From positions 1 to 50,571 of the forward strand of contig JAAVFS010000119.1 of assembly GCA_014800605.1 (NCBI GenBank): a stretch of DNA of 50,571 bases. The letters run 5' to 3'. Source of the stretch: Bacteroidales bacterium (lineage in GTDB: Bacteria > Bacteroidota > Bacteroidia > Bacteroidales > Muribaculaceae). A program made the translations under genes and the position numbers. The notes beneath the pieces are model-generated. The model was given only the letters and a program-made list of their open reading frames with translations, did not search any database and had not been told where the DNA came from. Position 1 is the stretch's first letter; each line of letters opens with the position of its first letter. This document shows, piece by piece, positions 8,085-15,881 of this stretch.

Positions 8085-10412
8085 ATGGCACCAAATTTAG
8101 TAATAGTGGAGTCGCCGGCCAAGGCTAAGACAATCGAAAAGTTTTTAGGGCCTGAATATAAGGTCATGTCGAGCTATGGTCATATCCGCGACCTGAAGAA
8201 GAGAAATTTTTCAATTGATGTCGAGCATGATTTCGCGCCTATCTATGAGATACCTGAAGATAAGAAAGGCCTCGTCAGCGAGCTGAAGAAGGCTGCCAAG
8301 GGGGCCAAGATGGTGTGGCTCGCATCCGATGAAGACCGCGAGGGAGAGGCCATCGCCTGGCACCTCTATGAGGTGCTCGGCCTAAAGCCCGAGACCACGC
8401 GCCGAATCGTCTTCCACGAGATCACCAAGGCAGCTATCCTCCATGCTATCGAGAATCCCCGCACTATCGACCGCGCACTCGTCGATGCCCAGCAGGCCCG
8501 TCGCGTGCTCGACCGCATCGTGGGCTTCGAGCTATCGCCCGTCCTCTGGAAGAAGATCAAGCCCGCTCTGTCGGCCGGTCGCGTACAATCGGTGGCTGTC
8601 AGACTTATAGTGGAGCGTGAGCAGGAGATCAAGAATTTTGTGCCGGAGGAATACTTCCGCGTATCGGCCGATTTCCACGATAATGCCGGAAACTCTCTGC
8701 GCACGGAGCTCTCCCACCGTCTGCATCGCCGCGACGAGGTCGAATCCCTGTTCAAGCGCAGCGAGGGTGCCCGCTGGACTGTCGGTGACATCCAGGTAAA
8801 GCCGGTCAAGAAGTCGCCTGCTCCTCCGTTTACGACCTCGACTCTCCAGCAGGAAGCCGCACGTAAGCTCGGATTCACTGTAGGCCAGACCATGATGGTA
8901 GCCCAGCGCCTCTATGAGAATGGTCATATCACATATATGCGTACCGACTCACTCAACCTCTCGTCACTGGCCATCGATACAATCAAAGAAGAAATTGAGA
9001 ATAATATCGGAGCAGAGTATCTGCATATACGCAAGTATCACACCTCGTCCAAGGGAGCTCAGGAGGCTCACGAAGCTATCCGCCCGACCTATATATCCAA
9101 GCATGATATCACCGGGACTCCTCAGGAGAAGAAGCTCTACAATCTGATCTGGAAGCGCACGATAGCCTCTCAGATGGCCGACGCACAGATCGAAAAGACT
9201 ACTATCGACATCACCCCCGACCATGATGTCGACCGCTTCATAGCTACAGGCGAGGTCATCAAGTTTGACGGCTTTCTCAAGGTCTATATCGAGGGACGCG
9301 ATGACGAGCATGACGACGAGACGCTTCAGGCCCTCCTCCCCGGAGTGTCGGTAGGCGATGCCGTCGATCTCATCGAAGTCGTTGCCCAGCAGCGCTACAC
9401 ACAGCATCCGCCCCGCTACACCGAGGCCTCGCTCGTCAAGAAGATGGAGGAGCTCGGCATCGGCCGCCCGTCGACCTACGCACCGACTATCCAGACCATC
9501 CAGCAGCGCGAATATGTGGAGAAAGGCGACCGCCCCGGCACGGAGCGCACCGTCGAGACCCTCACCTTGCTCCCCGGCGACAAGATTGTCAGCACAGAGC
9601 GCACAGAGAGTGTGGGCGCCGAGAAGGGTAAGCTGCTGCCGACCGATATCGGCGTGGTAGTCAATGACTTCCTGACAGAATATTTCCCCAATATACTCGA
9701 CTACAACTTCACCGCCCGCGTCGAGGAGCGCTTCGACGACATAGCCGAAGGCAAGATAGGCTGGACAGGCGAGATAGCCGACTTCTACAAAATCTTCCAT
9801 CCGGCCGTCGACACGGCCATCAACATGCGCCTCGAGCATAAGGTCGGCGAGCGCCTGCTGGGCCTCGACCCCGCTACCGGCAAACCCGTTTCGGTCAAGA
9901 TCGGCCGCTTCGGTCCGCTCGTGCAGCTCGGCGATGGCGATGGCGATGAGAAGCCGCAGTTTGCATCGCTCCTGAAAGGGCAGTCAGTGTCGACAATCAC
10001 CCTCGAGGAGGCACTCGGCCTCTTCAAGTTCCCGCGCCATCTGGGCGACTATGAGGGAAAAGACATCTCCGTCTCGATCGGCCGCTTCGGTCCCTACATC
10101 AAGCATGACGGCAAGTTTGTCTCTATCCCCAAGACACTCGCCCCGACCACCATCACCCTCGACGAAGCCATCGAGCTCATCGACTCAAAGCGCGATGCCG
10201 ACAGCCGCAAGCATGTCAAGACCTTCGATGAAGACCCCGAGATGCAACTCCTGCGCGGCCCCTACGGCATCTATATATCATATAAGAAACACAACTACAA
10301 GATACCCAAGAGCGTCACAGCCCCCGAGAGCCTGACTTTCGAAGAGTGTCGCGAGATAGTTGACAAGGCGCCGGCTCCCCGTCCGCGCCGTGCCGCCACT
10401 AAAAAGAAATAA
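8085..10412 (+). CDS. topA: DNA topoisomerase I (type IA)
   Basis: A 775-aa enzyme that relaxes negative supercoils by single-strand passage. It begins with the Toprim domain (IVESPAKAKTIEKFLG; ASDEDREGEAIAWHLYEVL), followed by the type IA core with the catalytic tyrosine in ITYMRTDSLNLS and the GIGRPSTYAPTI block. The C-terminus has no zinc-finger cysteines and instead carries repeated IGRFGP-type modules (KIGRFGPLVQL, SIGRFGPYIKH, GPYGIYISYK) and a basic end. This arrangement is normal for Bacteroidota TopA. Three bases separate its stop from the next gene, so they are co-transcribed. Confidence 0.97.
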   Translation: MAPNLVIVESPAKAKTIEKFLGPEYKVMSSYGHIRDLKKRNFSIDVEHDFAPIYEIPEDKKGLVSELKKAAKGAKMVWLASDEDREGEAIAWHLYEVLGLKPETTRRIVFHEITKAAILHAIENPRTIDRALVDAQQARRVLDRIVGFELSPVLWKKIKPALSAGRVQSVAVRLIVEREQEIKNFVPEEYFRVSADFHDNAGNSLRTELSHRLHRRDEVESLFKRSEGARWTVGDIQVKPVKKSPAPPFTTSTLQQEAARKLGFTVGQTMMVAQRLYENGHITYMRTDSLNLSSLAIDTIKEEIENNIGAEYLHIRKYHTSSKGAQEAHEAIRPTYISKHDITGTPQEKKLYNLIWKRTIASQMADAQIEKTTIDITPDHDVDRFIATGEVIKFDGFLKVYIEGRDDEHDDETLQALLPGVSVGDAVDLIEVVAQQRYTQHPPRYTEASLVKKMEELGIGRPSTYAPTIQTIQQREYVEKGDRPGTERTVETLTLLPGDKIVSTERTESVGAEKGKLLPTDIGVVVNDFLTEYFPNILDYNFTARVEERFDDIAEGKIGWTGEIADFYKIFHPAVDTAINMRLEHKVGERLLGLDPATGKPVSVKIGRFGPLVQLGDGDGDEKPQFASLLKGQSVSTITLEEALGLFKFPRHLGDYEGKDISVSIGRFGPYIKHDGKFVSIPKTLAPTTITLDEAIELIDSKRDADSRKHVKTFDEDPEMQLLRGPYGIYISYKKHNYKIPKSVTAPESLTFEECREIVDKAPAPRPRRAATKKK

Positions 10413-10415
10413 GCC

Positions 10416-11342
10416 ATGCCACGTCCGCTGAAAGCCAAGCCGGGAGCCGAGCGCAGAGCGTATGCCCCGGATGTGATAGAGACATACACCGTAGCCGAGC
10501 CGGCCAGACTGCTCGACTTCCTGATTGCATCGATGCCCATGCGCAAGCGCACATCGGTCAAGGAGCTCCTAAAGCACAACAGCATTAAGGTGGGCGAAGA
10601 GGTCACCACGCAGTTTGACCGCGAGCTTCTCCCGGGCGATGTCGTCGCCGTCAACCTGACCCGCGAGTGGCCCCGATTCTACAATCGTCGTATGCAGATA
10701 GTCTATACCGACGACGATATCATCGTCGTCAATAAAGGCTACGGCCTCCTCTCGATGGGCAATGACAAGGTGAAAGAGGGCACAGCCTACTCGATCCTCA
10801 AAGACTATGTCAAGTGGGAGAATCCCCGCAACAAGATCTTCATTGTGCATCGTCTTGACCGCGATACATCCGGACTGATGATGTTTGCCCGCAACCCCGA
10901 GGCCAAGGAGGGGATGCAGCATAACTGGAACAATATGGTGCTCGACCGACGTTATCTCGCTGTGGTCGAAGGCAATGTAGAGCAGGACGAGGGTGTAGTC
11001 AAATCCTATCTGATCGAAAACACCCGCTATGAGGTCTACTCTACCCAGGATCCGCAGCTTGGCGGCCAGCTCGCCGTCACACGCTATCGTGTCCTCAAGC
11101 GTGCCAACGGCTACACACTGCTCGAGGTGTCGCTCGACACCGGTCGTAAGAATCAGATCCGCGTGCACATGAAAGACCTCGGCCACCCCATCGCAGGCGA
11201 CCGCAAGTATGGTGCCAAATCGAGCCCGATCCACCGCCTCGCCCTGCACGCACAGACCCTCCGCTTCATTCACCCCATCACACGCCGCGAGATGAACTTC
11301 ACCACACCCATCCCGGCCTCCTTTGCCTCGATGGTAAAGTAA
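10416..11342 (+). CDS. RluA-family pseudouridine synthase
   Basis: A 308-aa RNA pseudouridine synthase. An S4-like RNA-binding region occupies about residues 25-85 (SVKELLKHNSIKVGEE, LLPGDVVAVN), followed by the catalytic RluA fold with the active-site motif IVHRLDRDTSGLMMFARN, whose Asp is the catalytic residue, and LDTGRKNQIRVHMKDLGHPI further on. Ribosomal RNA is the usual substrate of RluD-type members, but the exact target uridine cannot be told from sequence. It follows topA directly. The first copy of the intergenic repeat starts 25 nt after its stop. Confidence 0.93.
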   Translation: MPRPLKAKPGAERRAYAPDVIETYTVAEPARLLDFLIASMPMRKRTSVKELLKHNSIKVGEEVTTQFDRELLPGDVVAVNLTREWPRFYNRRMQIVYTDDDIIVVNKGYGLLSMGNDKVKEGTAYSILKDYVKWENPRNKIFIVHRLDRDTSGLMMFARNPEAKEGMQHNWNNMVLDRRYLAVVEGNVEQDEGVVKSYLIENTRYEVYSTQDPQLGGQLAVTRYRVLKRANGYTLLEVSLDTGRKNQIRVHMKDLGHPIAGDRKYGAKSSPIHRLALHAQTLRFIHPITRREMNFTTPIPASFASMVK

Positions 11343-11367
11343 AAACATTTTAAGCGTAGGTACGAAA

Positions 11368-11502
11368 TCAAGCGAGCCGCTGTCATCCCGACAGCGGCTC
11401 GCTTAATAAACCAATCATTATCACATTTTCTGCATTGTAAACATCGGCGGACGAGAAATGGTTCGCAGATATTGCAAATTTATTTCAAAAATATTTCATT
11501 TC
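11368..11502 (+). repeat. Interspersed repeat, copy 1 (135 bp)
   Basis: This copy begins with a perfect 15-bp hairpin AAGCGAGCCGCTGTC, loop ATCCC, and its complement (11370-11404), followed by a conserved linker starting AATAAACCAATCATTATCAC. A second, weaker hairpin follows (ACATCGGCGGA with TTCGCAGAT, about 11440-11472), then an AT-rich tail ending TCATTTC. The same layout and length recur at 12963 and, inverted, at 46121; a shortened copy is at 31326. It may act as a 3'-end element of the upstream gene, or may be read on the opposite strand as a small RNA ending in the GC-rich hairpin. Confidence 0.85.
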
Positions 11503-11540
11503 AGTGTTCTCGCCAATAGGCAAGCCTTGTGGACACAAAT

Positions 11541-11572
11541 TTTGGATTATTGTCATTCTCTTGCTATCTTCG
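11541..11572 (+). promoter_or_regulatory. Promoter of the rRNA methyltransferase gene
   Basis: TTTG (11541-11544), a 20-nt spacer and TATCTTCG (11565-11572) match the Bacteroidota promoter except for one C in the -7 box. The predicted start is near 11579, 13 nt before the ATG. Confidence 0.65.
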
Positions 11573-11591
11573 CTGAAAATATAGCCACCCA

Positions 11592-12956
11592 ATGGGAAAA
11601 TTGCCTGAAAAATTTAAAGACATGATATCCTCCTTGGCCGCTGACGAGCCCCGTGTCGACGGCCTGACAGCTGCCCTCGAGGAGAGCGACCCGTCAGTAT
11701 CTCTGAGAGTCAATCCCGGCAAGGCAGCTCCCTCGATAGCCGTCGGAGCTGAGCCCGTGGCCTGGTGTCCGGGTGGATTCTATCTTGACAGGCGCCCGTC
11801 GTTCACGCTCGATCCTGCCATGCACCAGGGGCGATACTATGTGCAGGACGCATCGTCGATGTTTCTTGGCAATGTGGTCCGCGAGCTGACCGGGCAGATG
11901 GGTCCCATAGCCTATCTTGATGCCTGCGCCGCACCGGGCGGCAAGACCACGACCGCTATCGATGCCCTACCGGAGGGATCGCTCGTCGTAGCCAATGAGT
12001 TTGACTATCGCCGTGCCGAGATCCTGCGCGAAAATGTCACCAAGTGGGGCTACCCCGGCGTCGTAGTCAGCCGAGGTGACACCTCCCGATTCCGCAAACT
12101 GCCCTCTACGTTTGATGTCATAGCGGCCGATGTCCCCTGCTCAGGCGAGGGGATGATGCGCAAGGACGCCGAGGCTGTCGCACAGTGGAGCCGCGGACTC
12201 ATAGCCGAGTGCGCCGCCCGCCAGCGCGAGATAGTCGACAATCTCTGGGGTGCCCTCAAGCCTGGGGGCTACCTTATATATAGTACATGTACATTCAATC
12301 GCGACGAGGATGAGGCCATCGTCGAATACCTTATTGATACGTATGATGCCGAGAGCGTCACCCTCGAGAGCTATGGCGCCTATCCCGAGATTCTCCCCGC
12401 GATAGGGTCGGCTGTCAGCGCTTACCGCTTCATGCCTCACCGCACGCGTGGCGAAGGCCTCTTTTTGGCAGTGCTAAGGAAGCCTGGCGAGCTACGCGAG
12501 GGTCAGGCCTCAGAGCGCAGCAAGTCAGGCAAGGGTGTAAAAGGTCAGCAGAAACTCCCCGCGTGGTGGCCTGCCGGCCTTGAGCCGGTGGTCATCGAAG
12601 ATACCATCTATGGCGTAGAGCCCCGCTGGCGTGATCTCACAGAGCAGCTCCTCAAGCGGCTCGACGTCATCATGCCGGGGGTAGAGGTTGCCGTCATAAA
12701 GGGGCGCGATCTCATCCCGGCGCAGGGCGTGGCGATGCTTCGCGGCGACCGGATTCCGGCGGATGTGGATCGGGTTGAGGTCGACGAGCCAACCGCTCTG
12801 ACCTACCTGCGCCGCGAAGCCATCTCACTGCCAGACGGTACGGATCGAGGCTATCTGCTCCTGACCTATCAGGGCATGCCCCTCGGCTGGGTAAAAAACC
12901 TTGGCAACAGGAGCAACAACCTCTATCCCGCCAACTGGCGTATCCGCCACCTCTGA
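11592..12956 (+). CDS. RsmB/RsmF-type rRNA cytosine-C5 methyltransferase
   Basis: A 454-aa SAM-dependent RNA m5C methyltransferase of the NOP2/Sun family. The SAM-binding loop DACAAPGGKTT is near residue 115, motif IV PCSGEGMMRKD and motif VI YSTCTFNRDEDE carry the two conserved cysteines, one nucleophile and one for product release. A C-terminal PUA-like/FAU region (residues 320-454), including PLGWVKNLGNRSNNLYP, is typical of the RsmF subgroup that modifies 16S rRNA; the exact target base is inferred only by family. It has its own promoter and is followed nine bases later by repeat copy 2. Confidence 0.93.
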   Translation: MGKLPEKFKDMISSLAADEPRVDGLTAALEESDPSVSLRVNPGKAAPSIAVGAEPVAWCPGGFYLDRRPSFTLDPAMHQGRYYVQDASSMFLGNVVRELTGQMGPIAYLDACAAPGGKTTTAIDALPEGSLVVANEFDYRRAEILRENVTKWGYPGVVVSRGDTSRFRKLPSTFDVIAADVPCSGEGMMRKDAEAVAQWSRGLIAECAARQREIVDNLWGALKPGGYLIYSTCTFNRDEDEAIVEYLIDTYDAESVTLESYGAYPEILPAIGSAVSAYRFMPHRTRGEGLFLAVLRKPGELREGQASERSKSGKGVKGQQKLPAWWPAGLEPVVIEDTIYGVEPRWRDLTEQLLKRLDVIMPGVEVAVIKGRDLIPAQGVAMLRGDRIPADVDRVEVDEPTALTYLRREAISLPDGTDRGYLLLTYQGMPLGWVKNLGNRSNNLYPANWRIRHL

Positions 12957-12962
12957 CATATA

Positions 12963-13097
12963 TCAAGCGAGCCGCTGTCATCCCGACAGCGGCTCGCTTA
13001 ATAAACCAATCATTATCACATTTTCTGTATTGTAAACATCGGCGGACGAGAAAAGGTTCGCAGATGTTGCAAAAACATTTCAAAATAATTTCATTTC
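12963..13097 (+). repeat. Interspersed repeat, copy 2 (135 bp)
   Basis: Nearly identical to copy 1 over its whole length, with the same 15-bp hairpin at 12965-12999, the same linker, and the second hairpin AACATCGGCGGA with TTCGCAGATGTT around 13034-13069. It begins 9 bp after the methyltransferase stop codon, in the same orientation as that gene. The linker differs from copy 1 by only one base, while the tail differs at several. Confidence 0.87.
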
Positions 13098-13110
13098 GAT
13101 AAAAGGGTAC

Positions 13111-13145
13111 AAAAAAAGAGGCAGCTCCACGATAGTGAAACTGCC
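13111..13145 (-). terminator. Terminator after the Skp-like lipoprotein gene
   Basis: On the minus strand, GGCAG (13141-13145) pairs with CTGCC (13120-13124), with an additional CAC/GTG pair inside, and is followed by TCTTTTTTT. It lies 26 nt after the stop codon. Confidence 0.75.
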
Positions 13146-13170
13146 ACGTATGTCGGTCTGCCAGAGAGTC

Positions 13171-13803
13171 TTACTGGGCTGACACCTTGGTGTAGCGGCT
13201 GTTGAGGCCGTTGACGATTTCGTCGGTGATGTCGAGGGCGGGGTTGAAGTAGTCGCCGTTGCTCTTGACGAGGATTGCGTCGAAGTGGTGCTGTGCATTG
13301 TAGTCAGCCAGGAAAGAGTTGAGTGAGTCTACAAACTGCTGTTGCTGCTGCATGCCGAGGTTGGCTGCTTCCTGCTGCAGGTTGGCGATGTAGCGCTGAG
13401 CCTGCTCATATTTGCGCTGGAATTCGGCAGCATCCTGCTGTACGGCCTGCACGTCGGCGTTGTAGCTCTGCTCGGTGAGGTAGCCACCGTTTTTGAGTTT
13501 TGACTCGATATTCTGCTGCTTTCGCTGGAGGGCTTTGTCGTGAGCTTCGAGCTCCTTCTGCTTGGCGGCTGATTCCTTTTCGATATCGTTGCTCTTAGCG
13601 ATCATGATCTCATTGAAGTCAGCGCAGAGGTGATATTTGTTCATGACTGAGTCGAGGTTGTAGTAGCGGATGCTGATGTTGGTGTCGTGGGCTACAGCGG
13701 CGTTAGAGCTACCGTCAGTCTGAATGTCCTTAGAGCCGGAGCAAGCTGAAGTGGCGGCCAGAATCATAGCGCCGGCCATAAGTGACAATGTTGATTTTTT
13801 CAT
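13171..13803 (-). CDS. OmpH/Skp-like periplasmic lipoprotein
   Basis: A 210-aa protein with a lipoprotein signal: MKKSTLSLMAGAMIL followed by the lipobox AATSAC, so lipidation at Cys21 is expected. The body has a short beta segment (ISIRYYNLDSVMNKY), a long charged coiled coil at about residues 70-160 rich in Gln, Lys and Ala, and a closing region (HFDAILVKSNGDYFNPALDITDEIVNGLN), which together match the OmpH/Skp chaperone fold. Family members hold unfolded outer-membrane proteins in the periplasm; this lipidated version is common in Bacteroidales and its clients are unknown. Confidence 0.85.
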   Translation of the reverse strand: MKKSTLSLMAGAMILAATSACSGSKDIQTDGSSNAAVAHDTNISIRYYNLDSVMNKYHLCADFNEIMIAKSNDIEKESAAKQKELEAHDKALQRKQQNIESKLKNGGYLTEQSYNADVQAVQQDAAEFQRKYEQAQRYIANLQQEAANLGMQQQQQFVDSLNSFLADYNAQHHFDAILVKSNGDYFNPALDITDEIVNGLNSRYTKVSAQ

Positions 13804-13860
13804 TGGATATGATGTTATTCGTTATTTTTCTATATGTTAGGGTAGCTGCCACGGGGGCTG

Positions 13861-14046
13861 TTACTCCGCGCTGTCGTGCCGGTCGCTATCGTCGCTATGT
13901 GCGCACTTGATGCCGCGCTTGCGCAGCTCTGGGATGTCGTGGGCGTGTCCCGAGGGAAACTGCCCCCCTTTGACGAAAAATACTTTAACGCCCAGGAGTG
14001 TCACGGCAACGGCTATGAGCAGAATAGCTAAAATAATGGTCTGCAC
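13861..14046 (-). CDS. Small single-span membrane protein
   Basis: A 61-aa protein with one N-terminal transmembrane helix (TIILAILLIAVAVTLLGVKV) and a conserved-looking soluble tail with VFFVKGGQFPSGHAHDI and one cysteine (GIKCAHSDD). Similar small proteins occur widely in Bacteroidales without known function, so I treat it as a real gene. It lies 57 nt upstream of the Skp-like gene on the same strand and could be co-transcribed with it. Confidence 0.75.
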   Translation of the reverse strand: MQTIILAILLIAVAVTLLGVKVFFVKGGQFPSGHAHDIPELRKRGIKCAHSDDSDRHDSAE

Positions 14047-14194
14047 GATGATTGTTACAGTTAAATCATTGCAAATATAAGAAAGATGACTTAAAAGTAG
14101 AGCATATATAAATTATATTTTGTAACTTAGTGAGCAGTTAAGCGTCTTTTTAACGTCTTTTTTAGAATGGTAATAATTTTTTAAACTATATAAA

Positions 14195-15655
14195 ATGAAA
14201 GTATCTGAATTAGAGCCCCGCATCGTTTTTGAAATATTCGATGAGATTACCAAGGTGCCCCGTCCCTCCAAGAAGGAAGGGAAGATCCGCCAGTTCCTGC
14301 TCGACTTTGCAGCCAAGCACGGTGTCGCCGCCAAGACTGACGAAGTGGGCAATGTAGTCCTCTCCGTACCCGGCACTCCCGGCCATGAGAATGCTCCTAC
14401 TGTAGTGCTTCAGGGCCACATGGACATGGTCTGCGAGAGCAATGACAAGAGTTTTGACTTCGAGACAACCCCTATCACTACCATCGTCGATGGCGACTGG
14501 GTGCGTGCCGACGGCACCACTCTCGGCGCTGACAATGGCATCGGCGTAGCAGCCGCTCTGGCAGCTATCACCGACAAGGACCTCGTGCACGGCCCCATCG
14601 AAGTGCTCGTGACTGTCGACGAAGAGACCGGCATGACAGGCGCATTCAATCTCGGCAAGGATATGATCACCGGCAAGATCCTCGTCAACCTCGATTCTGA
14701 GGATGATGCCGAAGTGTTCGTAGGATGCGCCGGCGGTGTCGACACACAGGCTGTCTTCACCTATAAGCGCTCATTCGCTCCGACCGACTTCCACTACTTC
14801 AAGCTCGACGTATCAAAGGGACTGGGTGGTCACTCCGGCGGCGACATCCACCTCGGACGCGCCAATGCCAACAAGATCGTGGCCCGCTTCCTCTGGGACC
14901 TGTCACGCAAATATGAGGTAGTAGTCAGCGAGTTTGACGGAGGCAACCTCCGCAACGCCATAGCCCGCGCCGCACACGTAGTCTTCGGCGTGCACACCTC
15001 CAAGAAGGAAGATATCCGCATCGCCCTCAATATGTATGCAGCCGATATCGCCAACGAGTTTGCCGGCGTAGAGCCCACACTGACCCTCAACCTCGAGAGC
15101 GTAGACCGCCCCGAGTACTGCATCGACTCCAAGACCTCCAACAACCTCATCCGCTCGCTCTACTGCGCTCCTCACGGAGTTGTATCAATGAGCCGCGACC
15201 TCGAGGGCCTCGTGGAGACTTCGACCAACCTGGCATCCGTCAAGATGCGTGGCGACAATGAGATCGTCATCGCTACCAGCCAGCGCAGCTCCGTAGAGTC
15301 ACGCAAATGGGATATCGCCAATCAGGTTGAGGCCGTCTTCACCCTCGCAGGTGCAGCTGTGACCCACGGCGACGGTTATCCCGGATGGCAGCCCAACATG
15401 GAGTCGCCCGTCATGAAGCTCGCTTGCGACGCCTATGAGGAGCTCTATGGCATCAAGCCCGCCATCAAGGCCATCCACGCCGGTCTGGAGTGCGGACTCT
15501 TCAAGTCAGTCTATCCCGATCTGGACATGGTGTCGTTCGGACCGACCCTCAAGGATGTGCACTCACCCTCTGAGCGTATGTTCATCCCCGCCGTCGAGCG
15601 CTTCTGGGGCCAGCTCCGTCGCCTGCTGGAGAAAGTAGCCGACCTCAAAAAGTAA
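14195..15655 (+). CDS. pepD: Aminoacyl-histidine dipeptidase (M20 family)
   Basis: A 486-aa cytosolic di-zinc dipeptidase of the PepD type, of normal length. Zinc ligands and catalytic residues appear in LQGHMDMVCE (His, Asp), GADNGIGVAAALA (bridging Asp), VDEETGMTGA (general-base Glu), NLDSEDD and, near the end, IHAGLECGLF. A dimerisation (lid) domain lies between about residues 190 and 400. It cleaves Xaa-His and a range of other dipeptides. It stands alone between divergent neighbours and is closed by its own terminator. Confidence 0.96.
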   Translation: MKVSELEPRIVFEIFDEITKVPRPSKKEGKIRQFLLDFAAKHGVAAKTDEVGNVVLSVPGTPGHENAPTVVLQGHMDMVCESNDKSFDFETTPITTIVDGDWVRADGTTLGADNGIGVAAALAAITDKDLVHGPIEVLVTVDEETGMTGAFNLGKDMITGKILVNLDSEDDAEVFVGCAGGVDTQAVFTYKRSFAPTDFHYFKLDVSKGLGGHSGGDIHLGRANANKIVARFLWDLSRKYEVVVSEFDGGNLRNAIARAAHVVFGVHTSKKEDIRIALNMYAADIANEFAGVEPTLTLNLESVDRPEYCIDSKTSNNLIRSLYCAPHGVVSMSRDLEGLVETSTNLASVKMRGDNEIVIATSQRSSVESRKWDIANQVEAVFTLAGAAVTHGDGYPGWQPNMESPVMKLACDAYEELYGIKPAIKAIHAGLECGLFKSVYPDLDMVSFGPTLKDVHSPSERMFIPAVERFWGQLRRLLEKVADLKK

Positions 15656-15685
15656 ATATACCTATATAGTATAACGGTATATGTG

Positions 15686-15720
15686 AAACCTCTGAGCAGC
15701 CCCCCTGCGCAGAGGTTTTT
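15686..15720 (+). terminator. Terminator after pepD
   Basis: AAACCTCTG (15686-15694) pairs with CAGAGGTTT (15710-15718) and a T-tract overlaps the end of the stem. It lies 30 nt after the stop codon. Confidence 0.85.
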
Positions 15721-15810
15721 GCATTGATATGCCTCAGGCCGCAGGGTGGGGGATGTGATTTTTTTTAGGACTGGGGGCCGATGTAGCTTTTTTGTTTGAG
15801 TAAATCTTTA

Positions 15811-15855
15811 TATTTTTGTATCGGAAGAAGTAGTGGCAGCCACTCGGCTGTGGCT
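15811..15855 (+). promoter_or_regulatory. Promoter and operator-like GTGGC repeats of the LRR-S24-nuclease operon
   Basis: TATTTTTG (15811-15818) matches the -7 box. Just after the expected start point there are three alternating half-sites: AGTGGC (15832-15837) and GCCACT (15839-15844), a 6-bp inverted repeat about a single base, and GTGGCT (15850-15855), which forms a second inverted repeat with AGCCAC at 15838-15843. The position suits repression by a dimeric regulator. The S24 protein encoded in the same operon is a natural candidate, which is inference. Confidence 0.5.
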
Positions 15856-15881
15856 CCTCCCGACTAAACGCCTCACTCAAC

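Noticed and set aside
10569-11348. 259-codon frame antisense to the pseudouridine synthase
   Set aside because: A shadow frame; the plus-strand frame carries complete family motifs.
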